Positions 1 to 7,456 of a DNA stretch of 11,686 bases are shown here, in pieces. Within the stretch, counting starts at the first letter, position 1, and each line of letters opens with the position of its first letter. Origin of the DNA: an uncultured Roseateles sp. (lineage in GTDB: Bacteria > Pseudomonadota > Gammaproteobacteria > Burkholderiales > Burkholderiaceae). The stretch is from the NCBI GenBank assembly GCA_946480605.1, contig CAMLKW010000140.1, forward strand, positions 1-11,686, read 5' to 3'. The position numbers were made by a program, and so were the translations under genes. The notes beneath the pieces were generated by a model. It was not told where the DNA came from. It made no database searches and saw only the letters and a program-made list of their open reading frames with translations.

Positions 1-2
1 AC

Positions 3-2984
3 GCCACGCAGGACTCCGACAAGGACACCGACGCCGCCGCCTGGGACACCTTCCTGGGGCTGCTGCGTAAAGCTCGTCCACGGCGGCCCATCAACGGCGT
101 GCTGCTGACCATCTCCGTGCAGGACCTGCTGGCCCTGCCGCCCGACCAGCGCAAGGAGCAGGCCGCCGGCATGCGCGGCCGCATGCAGGAGCTGCAGCAG
201 CGCCTGGGCGTGAAGGTGCCCGTCTATGTGATGGTCACCAAGTGCGACCTGCTGGCCGGCTTCAACGAGACCTTCGGCCCCATGGGCAAGGAGGAACGCG
301 ACCAGGTCTTCGGCTTCACCTTCCCGCTGTCCACACAGCCGGGTGAGGAGATCATGGCCAACTTCGGCAGCGAATTCGCGTCGCTGGAAAAGCGGCTGCG
401 CGAGCGCCTCATCGAGCGCATGGAGGCCGAGAGCGACACGCTGAAGCGCGCCACCATCTTCGCCTTCCCCCAGCAGTTCGGCGGCCTGAAGGGCCTGCTG
501 GGCGGGTATCTGGAAACCGTGTTCGGCGGCGGCGGCACGCTGGACGAGGCCCCGCGGCTGCGCGGCGTCTACTTCACCAGCGGCACCCAAGAGGGCACGC
601 CCATCGACCGCGTGCTGGGCGCGCTGGCCCGCACCTTCGGCGTGGAGCGTCGCCTGACGCCGCCGGCGGCGGCCAAGGGGCGCAGCTACTTCCTGAACCA
701 CCTGCTGCGCAAGGTCATCTTCGTCGAGCAGGGGCTGGTGGGCCAGAACGCGCAGGTCGAACGCCGCAGCGCGCGGCTGCGCCTCGCCGGCCTGGCGACG
801 CTGGGCCTCGTCACGCTGACGCTGCTGGTGGGCTGGGGCTTCAGCTACTTCGGCAACAAGGGCTACATCGCCGACATCGAGGCCAAGCTGCCCGCGCTGC
901 GCGACACGGTCACGGCGCTGCCGCCCACGTCGGGCAGCGACCCGTCGGCGCTGCCCGAGGCTCTGGCCGCGTTGCGCGACGCGGCCCAGCCGCCCGGCTT
1001 CGCGCTGAGCGACCCGCCGCTGCGCCTGGGCTTCGGCCTGTTCCAGGGTGACAAGCTGGATGCCGGCGCGCAGGTGTCCTACCACCGCGTGCTGCAGCGC
1101 GCGCTGGCGCCGCGCGTCGCGGCGCGGCTGGAGGAGCGGCTGCGTACCGCCAACCGCGACAACCTGGAGTTCGCCTACGAGTCGCTGAAGGCCTACCTGA
1201 TGCTCTACACGCCCGAGCATCTGGACGCGCCGGGCCTGGAGGCCTGGGTGGGGCTGGACTGGGACGCCAACCTCGAAGGCAGCCTGGGCACCGAGAAGGT
1301 GGCGCTGCTGAAGAACCATTTGTCCGCGCTGCTGTCGCGCGGCAGCTTCGAGGTGGCCCAGCCCATGGACAAGACGCTGGTGGCCAGCGTGCGCGAGATG
1401 CTGGGCGCCTACCCGCTGGAGTACCGCATCTTCAGCCGCCTGCGCCGCGCGCAGATCGACGGCGACCTGCCGCCGTTCACGGTGGCCGCCGCGGCCGGCC
1501 CGCAAAGCCCCAACGTGTTCGAGCGCGCCAGCGGCCAGCCGCTGACGCAGGGCATCCCGGGCATGTTCACGAGGGACGGCTACAAGAAGGCCTTCAACAC
1601 CTCGGTGGACAAGACCGCCAAGCAGCTGGCCGAGGAAGAGGCCTGGGTGCTGGGCACCAACCCCGCCACGGCCAAGCGCCAGGCCGAGGACAAGCTGCTG
1701 GTGGAGCGCGTGCGCCGGCTCTATCTGGAGGAGTACGTCAAGGTCTGGGACGCCTACCTCGCCGACGTGCGCCTCGTGAAGCTGAACGGCCTGGACCGCG
1801 GCATCGCCGTGTCGCGGCTGCTGTCGGCGGTGGACTCGCCGCTGGCTGCCTTCCTGCGCGCCGCGTCGCGCGAGACCACGCTGATCGAACCGGCCAGCAA
1901 CGCCAACACCATCGACAAGGAACTCAACAAGCGCACCGACGACGCCATCTTCAACAAGGGCGGCGAGCTGGCCAAGCTGGCCGGCAACCAGGTGCGCGCG
2001 CCCACGGCCATACGCGCCGACGGCCCGCTGGAGAAGATCGTCGACGACCACTTCGCCGGCCTGCGCCGGCTCGTCACCGGCACGCCGCCGCCGCTGGACG
2101 ACGTGATGAAGATGTTCAACGAGGTCTATGTGCAGCTGAACGCGGTGCAGGAGGCCTTGAAGAGCAAGTCCCCGCCGCCCGCGGGCGGTGGCGGCGGCAA
2201 GCTGAAGGCCGCCGCTGGCCAGCAGCCCGAGCCGCTGCGCAGCGCGCTGGAGGCGCTGGCCGAGGCGTCGGACAACCAGAGCCGCCTCGTCGAGCGCCAG
2301 AGCCTGACCGGCGAGCTGCAACCGGTGGCCGACTTCTGCGCCCGCGCCATCGCCGGCCGCTATCCGGTGGCGCAAGGCTCCAAGGTGGACGTGCTGCCCG
2401 AGGACTTCGGCCAGTTCTTCGCACCCGGCGGACTGATGGACGACTTCTTCACCCGCAAGCTCAGCCCGCTGGTGGACGTGGGCACCAACCCGTGGAGCTT
2501 CCGGCCCACGGGCGACGGCAGCCGGCCGGTGTCGCCCGCGGCGCTGGCGGACTTCCAGCGCGCGACCCGCGTGCGCGAGGTGTTCTTCCGCGGCGGCGGC
2601 CGTGCGCCGGCCTTCCGCGTGGACGTGCGCGCGCTGGAGCTGAGCGACGGGCTGAAGGAGTTGACGCTGGACATCGACGGCCAGGTGAGCAAGTTCACCG
2701 CCGGCAGCAACCAGGTCGTCAGCCTGCAGTGGCCGGGCCAGCGGCTGAGCTCGCAGATCAAGCTCAGCGGCGGCGGCGCGCCCGTCAGCTTCGAAGGCCC
2801 GTGGGCGCTGTTCCGGCTGTTCGACCGCTTCGAGGTGCAGGGCTCGCCACAGCAGCCCGAACGTTTCATCGTCGTCATCAACCTGGACGGCGGCCGTGCG
2901 CGCCTGGAAGTGACGGCCAGCAGCGTGTTCAACCCGTTCCGGCTGCGCGAGCTGCAGCAGTTCCGCTGCCCGGGGGCGCTGTGA
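3..2984 (+). CDS. tssM: TssM (IcmF) T6SS inner-membrane protein, partial (5' end outside window)
   Basis: TssM anchors the T6SS membrane complex (TssJ-TssL-TssM) and spans inner membrane to periplasm. The frame is open from the left edge, so the start, the first membrane helices and the Walker A loop lie upstream; 993 codons are visible. The first codons read TQDSD, then RRPINGVLLTISVQDLL, typical of the IcmF cytoplasmic NTPase domain. VMVTKCDLL (about nt 228-251) matches the G4-type (T/N)KxD nucleotide-specificity motif. One transmembrane helix (about nt 775-850, LAGLATLGLVTLTLLVGWGF) follows, and about 710 residues after it form the periplasmic part, ending in the family-typical NPFRLRELQQFRCP. 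A glycine/proline-rich stretch at about nt 2168-2220 looks like a flexible linker. The stop TGA overlaps the tagF start (GTGA), so the two are translationally coupled. Identification is secure; only the N-terminus is missing. Confidence 0.96.
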   Translation, partial: ATQDSDKDTDAAAWDTFLGLLRKARPRRPINGVLLTISVQDLLALPPDQRKEQAAGMRGRMQELQQRLGVKVPVYVMVTKCDLLAGFNETFGPMGKEERDQVFGFTFPLSTQPGEEIMANFGSEFASLEKRLRERLIERMEAESDTLKRATIFAFPQQFGGLKGLLGGYLETVFGGGGTLDEAPRLRGVYFTSGTQEGTPIDRVLGALARTFGVERRLTPPAAAKGRSYFLNHLLRKVIFVEQGLVGQNAQVERRSARLRLAGLATLGLVTLTLLVGWGFSYFGNKGYIADIEAKLPALRDTVTALPPTSGSDPSALPEALAALRDAAQPPGFALSDPPLRLGFGLFQGDKLDAGAQVSYHRVLQRALAPRVAARLEERLRTANRDNLEFAYESLKAYLMLYTPEHLDAPGLEAWVGLDWDANLEGSLGTEKVALLKNHLSALLSRGSFEVAQPMDKTLVASVREMLGAYPLEYRIFSRLRRAQIDGDLPPFTVAAAAGPQSPNVFERASGQPLTQGIPGMFTRDGYKKAFNTSVDKTAKQLAEEEAWVLGTNPATAKRQAEDKLLVERVRRLYLEEYVKVWDAYLADVRLVKLNGLDRGIAVSRLLSAVDSPLAAFLRAASRETTLIEPASNANTIDKELNKRTDDAIFNKGGELAKLAGNQVRAPTAIRADGPLEKIVDDHFAGLRRLVTGTPPPLDDVMKMFNEVYVQLNAVQEALKSKSPPPAGGGGGKLKAAAGQQPEPLRSALEALAEASDNQSRLVERQSLTGELQPVADFCARAIAGRYPVAQGSKVDVLPEDFGQFFAPGGLMDDFFTRKLSPLVDVGTNPWSFRPTGDGSRPVSPAALADFQRATRVREVFFRGGGRAPAFRVDVRALELSDGLKELTLDIDGQVSKFTAGSNQVVSLQWPGQRLSSQIKLSGGGAPVSFEGPWALFRLFDRFEVQGSPQQPERFIVVINLDGGRARLEVTASSVFNPFRLRELQQFRCPGAL

Positions 2985-3592
2985 ACGAGGTGCCTGGCTG
3001 GTACGGCAAGCTGCCCGCGCTAGGCGATTTCGCGTCGCGGCGGCTCACGCCCGAGTGGATCACGCAATGGGACGGCTGGCTGGCCGACGGCCTGCACCAA
3101 CTCCGCGAGACCGCGCCGGACACCTGGCTGGACGACTACCTCGCCAGCCCCGCCTGGCGCTTCGCGCTGCTGCCGGGCTCGCTGCCCTATGGGTCGGGCG
3201 AGGGCCTGCGCGTGGGCGTCATGATCCCGTCGGTGGACCGCGTGGGGCGCTACTTCCCGCTGGTCGTCGTCAGCCCGCCGCTGCCGCGCCCCGACGGTGC
3301 CGGCGTGGCCGCGCTGTGGCAGTGGGCCGGCCAGCTGGAGGAGATCGCCGTCGCCGCGCTGCACGACGACTGGACCGCCGAGGCGCTGGACGCCGCGCTG
3401 GCCAACGCGATTCAACCTTCACCCACCGCAACCGACAGCACCGTGCCGACCGCGTTGAGTGCGCTGCTGGCGCAAGCCGCCTGGGACGGCCTGCAAGGCT
3501 GCAGCCTGTGGCTGCACGCCGGCGGCGTCCCCAGCGTGCACCCCGCCCTGCCTCGCGGCGCCGCCTTCGCCGCGCTGTTCAGGCCCCAATGA
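2981..3592 (+). CDS. tagF: TagF, T6SS-associated regulator
   Basis: This 203-residue protein belongs to the TagF family, small cytoplasmic longin-like proteins that restrain T6SS assembly after translation; in Pseudomonas and Agrobacterium this works through the Fha scaffold. The diagnostic N-terminus GWYGKLPALGDFASRRL is at residues 6-22, followed by WDGWLADGL (30-38), SPAWRFAL (56-63), and the conserved core GVMIPSVDRVGRYFPLVV (79-96). The C-terminal GCSLWLHAGG (173-182) is also family-like. The GTG start at 2981 is chosen because the GWYGKLP motif must lie near the N-terminus and because GTG overlaps the tssM stop as GTGA, with a G-rich SD-like stretch just upstream. The same frame is open further upstream inside tssM, but that extension is arginine/proline-rich shadow translation. 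The length is close to usual. No kinase/phosphatase partner (PpkA/PppA) is visible here. Confidence 0.93.
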   Translation: MNEVPGWYGKLPALGDFASRRLTPEWITQWDGWLADGLHQLRETAPDTWLDDYLASPAWRFALLPGSLPYGSGEGLRVGVMIPSVDRVGRYFPLVVVSPPLPRPDGAGVAALWQWAGQLEEIAVAALHDDWTAEALDAALANAIQPSPTATDSTVPTALSALLAQAAWDGLQGCSLWLHAGGVPSVHPALPRGAAFAALFRPQ

Positions 3593-3601
3593 GGAAACCA
3601 A

Positions 3602-5377
3602 ATGCCCAAGAGTGACTGGACCCCCAACTACGGCGCGCTGGACGCTGCCGCTCCCGCCTGGGCCGCCAAGCGCCCCGTGCGCATTGCGCTGCTGGGCGAC
3701 TTCGGCGCCGGTGCCGCGTCGGGTCGGCTGGACACCGGCAGCGACCTCGCCCGCCGCAAGCCAAAGTCCGTCGAGTTCGACAACCTCGAAGACTGGTTGG
3801 GCCAGCAAGGCATCACGCTGACGCTGCCCATAGGCAGCAAGCGCGGCGGCGTGGAGGTGGCGCTCAATGACCTGGAGTCCTTCCACCCCGACACGCTGTA
3901 CCGCGAGCTGGACCTGTTCAAGAAGCTGCTGGACCTGCGCAAGCGCTTGAACAACACGGCCACCTTCGACAAGGCCGCCGCCGACGTCGCCAAGCTCACC
4001 GGCGTGAAGAAGAAGGCCTCGCGCGCCGGTCGCGGTGCGCGCTCGCGCGGCGCCGCGCCGGCCGCCGGCGCGAAGCTGGACGACTTCGCCCGCCTGACCG
4101 GCCGCACCAGCGTGCCGGCCGACGGGGGTGGCGGCATCGATGCGCTGCTGCGCGACGTGGTCGGCCCCTTCATCGTGCCGTCGGCCAAGCCCGAGAAAAC
4201 CGCGCTGCTGGCGGCGCTGGACGGCGCCATCTCCGACGGCATGCGCGCCGTGCTGCACCAGGCCGACTTCCAGACCGCCGAGTCGCTGTGGCGCGGCGTG
4301 GACTTCCTGCTGCGCCGGCTGGAGACCGGGCCCATGCTGCAGGTCCACCTCGTGGACGTCAGCGCCGAGGAGTTCGCGGCCGACCTCAGCGCCGGCGACG
4401 ACCTGACCGAGACCGGCCTGTACCGCCTGCTGGTGGAGCAGCCGGCGCAAGCCAAGGACGGCGGCTACACCTACATCGCCGGCCTGTACGACTTCGAGGC
4501 CTCGCCGCCGCACACCGAACTGCTGGGCCGCATGGCCAAGGTTGCCAACGCGGCCGGCGCCACCTTCTTCACCGCGATGGCGGTGGACGATCTCGCCAAC
4601 CCCAAGAAGCCACCGCACCCGCTGGTGGCTGAAGCCTTCGACGCGCTGAAGGCGCTGCCCGAGGCCAAGCGGCTGAGCCTGCTGGGCCCGCGCTTCCTGC
4701 TGCGCCATCCCTACGGCAAGCAGAGCGATCCGATCTCGTCTTTCGCGTTCGAGGAGTTCACGGCTGCTGACGGCCTCTCCGGCATGCTGTGGGGCCACCC
4801 CGCGCTGCTGGCGCTGACCGCGCTGGCCGGCCAGGGCGGCACGCCCACGGTCAACGACCTGCCCTTCCACCACTTCGTCGATGCCGACGGCGACAGCACG
4901 GCCCTGCCCTGCACGGAGCGCTTCCTGTCGGCCGCCGCCGTGTCGGCGCTGGGCGCCTACGGCGTGGGCGCGCTGGTGGCGCACAAGGGCGAGCCGGTGG
5001 TGCGGCTGTCGGGCCTGGGCGGCATTGCCGCGGCGGGAGCGGCCAGCAAGGCCGGTGCGCGGGCCGGCATCGAGATGAGCGTGCGGTCCAAGCTGTCGGA
5101 CGCCGCGGAATCGGTGCGCCCCAGCAAGGCGGCAGTACCGGACGACGACGGCGAGTCTTCGTCCGGCGACGACACCGACGACCTGCTGGCCAGCCTGGGC
5201 GACTCGGGCGACGACAGCAGCGGTGGCGGCGATGACGACCTCGACGCGCTGCTGGCCAGCCTGGGCGGCAGCGACGATGGCGACAGCAGCAGCGACACGC
5301 CGTCCGAGACCGACACCGCCTCGGACGACGACATGGACATGGACCTGGACGCCTTGCTGAAATCGCTGGGCTGAGAC
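3602..5377 (+). CDS. Fused TssB-TssC-like T6SS sheath protein with acidic repeat tail
   Basis: This 590-residue protein combines both T6SS contractile-sheath subunits in one chain. Residues about 24-134 resemble TssB/VipA: RPVRIALLGDFGAG (24-37), a VEFDNLEDWL segment (57-66), and SFHPDTLYRELDLFKKLLDLR (from 93). A basic Ala/Arg/Gly linker (about 136-158) follows. Residues about 196-470 resemble TssC/VipB: AVLHQADFQTAESLWRGVDF (216-235), LQVHLVDVSAEEFAADL (246-262), YIAGLYDFEASPPHTELLGR (291-310), and LGPRFLLRHPYG (361-372) with FAFEEF and MLWGHPALLAL after it. The TssC part is shorter than normal, lacking much of the usual C-terminal region. Instead, residues about 513-590 form a Ser/Asp tail with three (D)LDALLxSLG motifs. 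The SD is GAGGAAA (3591-3597), 10 nt after tagF. Homology to both families is clear from motifs; whether it builds a sheath, caps one, or replaces separate tssB and tssC is unknown. The stop is included in the coordinates. Confidence 0.88.
5144..5374 (+). repeat. Region encoding acidic Ser/Asp tail with three DLDALLxSLG motifs
   Basis: The last ~77 residues of the fused sheath-like protein are almost only Asp, Ser, Gly and Thr, interrupted by three hydrophobic motifs: DTDDLLASLG (524-533), DLDALLASLG (546-555) and DLDALLKSLG (581-590, the extreme C-terminus). The first two share an identical 18-nt DNA core, CTGCTGGCCAGCCTGGGC, at 5183-5200 and 5249-5266, spaced 66 nt (22 codons). The third is diverged at DNA level. 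The pattern looks like a disordered linker bearing repeated short amphipathic docking helices. Confidence 0.85.
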
Positions 5378-5409
5378 GCAGGCAGCCCGACAACCTGGAG
5401 TGATCAACC

Positions 5410-5964
5410 ATGGCAGAGATCCAAGCCGCCGGCATCCTCAAGTGGGCCGCCAAGCTGGATGAAGTCCGCAAGAAGGCCGAGAAGGCCCCCGGCTTCGACA
5501 AGTCCAGCCTCCGCGATGTGGGCGGCGTGCTGCAAGCGGTCAAGGGCGTGGCGCAGCTCATCGAGCAGTACCGGGGCGAGTACCGCATGCTGCAGACCGT
5601 GGTCGAGCGCGCCATGGGCGGCGATGCCAAGGCCATCTCGGCCTTCCCCGACACGCGCAAGAGTTACGACAAGAAGGCCCGCGACCTGACGGCCACGCTC
5701 GCAGACCTGGAGAAGCTCTGCGCCAAGCTCGTGAAGATGGGCTACAAGGTCGCCAACGCCAACAACCGGCCCGAGTTGCAGGACATCTGCAATTTCCTGT
5801 CCCGCTGGACCTACATGCTGGAACAGCAGGTGGGCGTCCAAAAGGGGCTGATCGCGGAGCAGATCGCCGAAGTGGCGAGCGACAAGGTCAAGAAGATCGA
5901 GCGTGCAGCCAGCAACGCCATCATCTGCCCGCATTGCAAGAAGGCCTTCGTGCCCGCCAAGTGA
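5410..5964 (+). CDS. Hypothetical helical protein with C-terminal CPHC motif
   Basis: I do not recognise this 184-residue protein. It is predicted by eye to be almost wholly alpha-helical and charged, with no signal peptide or membrane segment, so cytoplasmic. Residues 10-60 and 82-165 read as long amphipathic helices of coiled-coil type. The C-terminus is IICPHCKKAFVPAK, with C173 and C176 forming a single CxxC knuckle like half a zinc ribbon; there is no second CxxC, so metal binding would need dimerisation, partner ligands, or C103/C127. A good SD, GGAG (5397-5400), lies 9 nt before the ATG. It sits 32 nt after the sheath-like gene in the same orientation, so it is probably in the same operon. 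It may be an adaptor or chaperone for the sheath-like protein or for the next gene's product, but this is inferred from position only. Confidence 0.85.
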   Translation: MAEIQAAGILKWAAKLDEVRKKAEKAPGFDKSSLRDVGGVLQAVKGVAQLIEQYRGEYRMLQTVVERAMGGDAKAISAFPDTRKSYDKKARDLTATLADLEKLCAKLVKMGYKVANANNRPELQDICNFLSRWTYMLEQQVGVQKGLIAEQIAEVASDKVKKIERAASNAIICPHCKKAFVPAK

Positions 5965-6120
5965 ACGGCGCGGCGCAAGGCCCGGTCGACCGTGGCTTGA
6001 AGCAGTCGCCGTGCTGAGGCTGCGCCAAGGGTGGAACCAGCCGCCCGCATCTGCCACCAAGCAGCGACCGCATGACGGCTGCGCCGCGGCGGGCCGCTCC
6101 GCCACCTGACAAGGACCGCA

Positions 6121-7389
6121 ATGAAACTGAGCTTCGACGACACCTTCAACATCTCCGCCTACGGCGGCAAGCTCTTCGAGGCGGCGCCGTTGAAGCTGGA
6201 CTACACGCTGGACATCCCCGACGTGGAGAGCGCCACGCCGGAAGGCAAGGAGGTCACCAAGCTCATCAACGCCGCCTGGACGGTGAAGATGGCCGCGTGG
6301 AAGAAGGACAAGGAGAAGGAATACAAGGAGATCCTGAAGCTGACGGAGAAGGCGCTGCTGGAGACCTCCAAGAAGAAGGCGCCCGAGTTCCTGAAGAAGG
6401 CCAACGGCGACAAGGCCGCGGGCGCCAAGCTGCTGATGCAGTGGCTCAGCGAGGAGGCCAAGGGCGCCAACGTGATGATCAAGAACGCGCTCACCACCTT
6501 CGAGGGCGTGTGCCAGAAGTACATGCTGGAGCTGTGGGCCAAGGTGGCTGCCGGCATCGACAAGAAGTTCAAGACCGCCATCACCAAGGCCAAGGTCAAG
6601 GCGGTGCTGAAGATCGTGGGCCTGTCCATCCTCATCGTCGCGGCCGCCGCGCTGACCATCGCCGGCGCGGTGCTGGCCGCGGTGGCGGCGCCCACCGGCG
6701 TGGGCACCGTCGCCGGCCTGGGCCTGGCGGCGGGCGGCATCGTGACCATCGGCAAGGCCATCGCCGAGATCTACGGCGTCTACGACAAGACCTACCCGGA
6801 CCACAAGAAGGCCGCCAAGAACCTGCGCGACAAGGTGCAGATCCTGAGCGACGCATTCGCCTACGAGGAAAAGAAGGCCGAGAAGACCAGCCGCGGCGAG
6901 ACGCTGGGCCCCAAGGAGAAGATCAAGCTGATGCTTGGCAACACCAAGGGCAAGCAGAAGGACGTGCTGGACGCGCTGAAGAACCTCAGCATGTGGACCG
7001 GCAAGATGCTCATCGACATCGAGAAGGGCGGGCAGGCCGAGAACAAGCTCGCCGCCAAGCTCGACGAGCTGGACGCCGCGCTGAAGAAGGCGAGCGACCC
7101 CAAGCAGGTGGCCGCGATCAAGAAGCAGCAGGAGGCCGGCGTCGCCGAGATCACCAAGCTGTTCCGTGCCCGCGAGAACGCGCGCGGCTACCTGGGCCGC
7201 TACAACGCCATCTGCGAGGAAGCCGCCAAGGTCATGGCCGACGGCGAGAAGCTGACGTCCACCAAGCTGGGCACGCTGGCCGGCAAGGTCGAGGCGCTGA
7301 TGTCGTCCAAGGAGATGGAGACCTTCATCACCATCGGCAAGGGCAGCGTGGAGTTCATGAAGGGCTTCATGAAGTTCGCCAGCATGTAA
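6121..7389 (+). CDS. Hypothetical lysine-rich helical protein with central hydrophobic hairpin; candidate T6SS effector
   Basis: I cannot assign this 422-residue protein to a family. It is rich in Lys, Ala and Glu and appears all-helical. Residues 45-160 are charged amphipathic helices (KKDKEKEYKEILKL, 61-74). Residues about 161-190 are strongly hydrophobic (IVGLSILIVAAAALTIAGAV), then a PTGVG turn (191-195) and a second Gly/Ala/Val stretch (about 196-215), together forming a membrane-type hairpin. Residues 218-422 return to charged helices. There is no signal peptide. This layout resembles alpha-helical pore-forming toxins in general (helical bundle with internal hairpin), but no specific homology is claimed. 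The SD AAGGA (6111-6115) lies 5 nt before the ATG. It is the last gene before the terminator, 156 bp after the CPHC gene, in a position where T6SS loci often carry cargo. An ordinary membrane-associated structural protein is the alternative. Confidence 0.85.
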   Translation: MKLSFDDTFNISAYGGKLFEAAPLKLDYTLDIPDVESATPEGKEVTKLINAAWTVKMAAWKKDKEKEYKEILKLTEKALLETSKKKAPEFLKKANGDKAAGAKLLMQWLSEEAKGANVMIKNALTTFEGVCQKYMLELWAKVAAGIDKKFKTAITKAKVKAVLKIVGLSILIVAAAALTIAGAVLAAVAAPTGVGTVAGLGLAAGGIVTIGKAIAEIYGVYDKTYPDHKKAAKNLRDKVQILSDAFAYEEKKAEKTSRGETLGPKEKIKLMLGNTKGKQKDVLDALKNLSMWTGKMLIDIEKGGQAENKLAAKLDELDAALKKASDPKQVAAIKKQQEAGVAEITKLFRARENARGYLGRYNAICEEAAKVMADGEKLTSTKLGTLAGKVEALMSSKEMETFITIGKGSVEFMKGFMKFASM

Positions 7390-7409
7390 GGCAGCCCGCG
7401 CTCATGAAA

Positions 7410-7431
7410 AAACCCGCCGTGAGGCGGGTTT
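7410..7431. terminator. Bidirectional Rho-independent terminator
   Basis: A perfect 9-bp stem (AAACCCGCC at 7410-7418, GGCGGGTTT at 7423-7431) closes a 4-nt GTGA loop. On the - strand the stem runs straight into a T-tract (complement of the A run 7407-7412), and on the + strand TTTCGTCTTTC follows. It lies 20 nt after the 422-residue gene and 25 nt after the stop of the convergent 226-residue gene, so it probably ends both transcripts. Confidence 0.9.
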
Positions 7432-7456
7432 CGTCTTTCGGGCCCGGGCGCGCGGC

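Noticed and set aside
5368..5388. GGGCTG-N9-CAGCCC hairpin across the stop of the sheath-like gene
   Set aside because: Only six base pairs and no T-tract; in DNA this GC-rich such stems arise by chance, and the next gene has its own SD in the same operon.
3419..5407. 662-codon open frame on the - strand opposite the sheath-like gene
   Set aside because: Composition is Arg/Gln/His/Val-rich low-complexity typical of antisense GC-rich shadow, and the + strand frame has clear TssB/TssC motifs.
5965..6120. 156-bp spacer before the 422-residue gene, including palindrome CGGTCGACCG (5983-5992) and a TTGAAG hexamer (5997-6002)
   Set aside because: No matching -10 element at proper spacing and no sigma-54 GG/GC pair found; the 10-bp palindrome alone is not enough to call a site.
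5404..6804. 466-codon open frame on the - strand opposite the 184- and 422-residue genes
   Set aside because: Translation is Leu/Gly/His-rich shadow (repeats of LGDGL, HLHELG) and crosses a gene junction; both + frames have proper SDs and natural composition.
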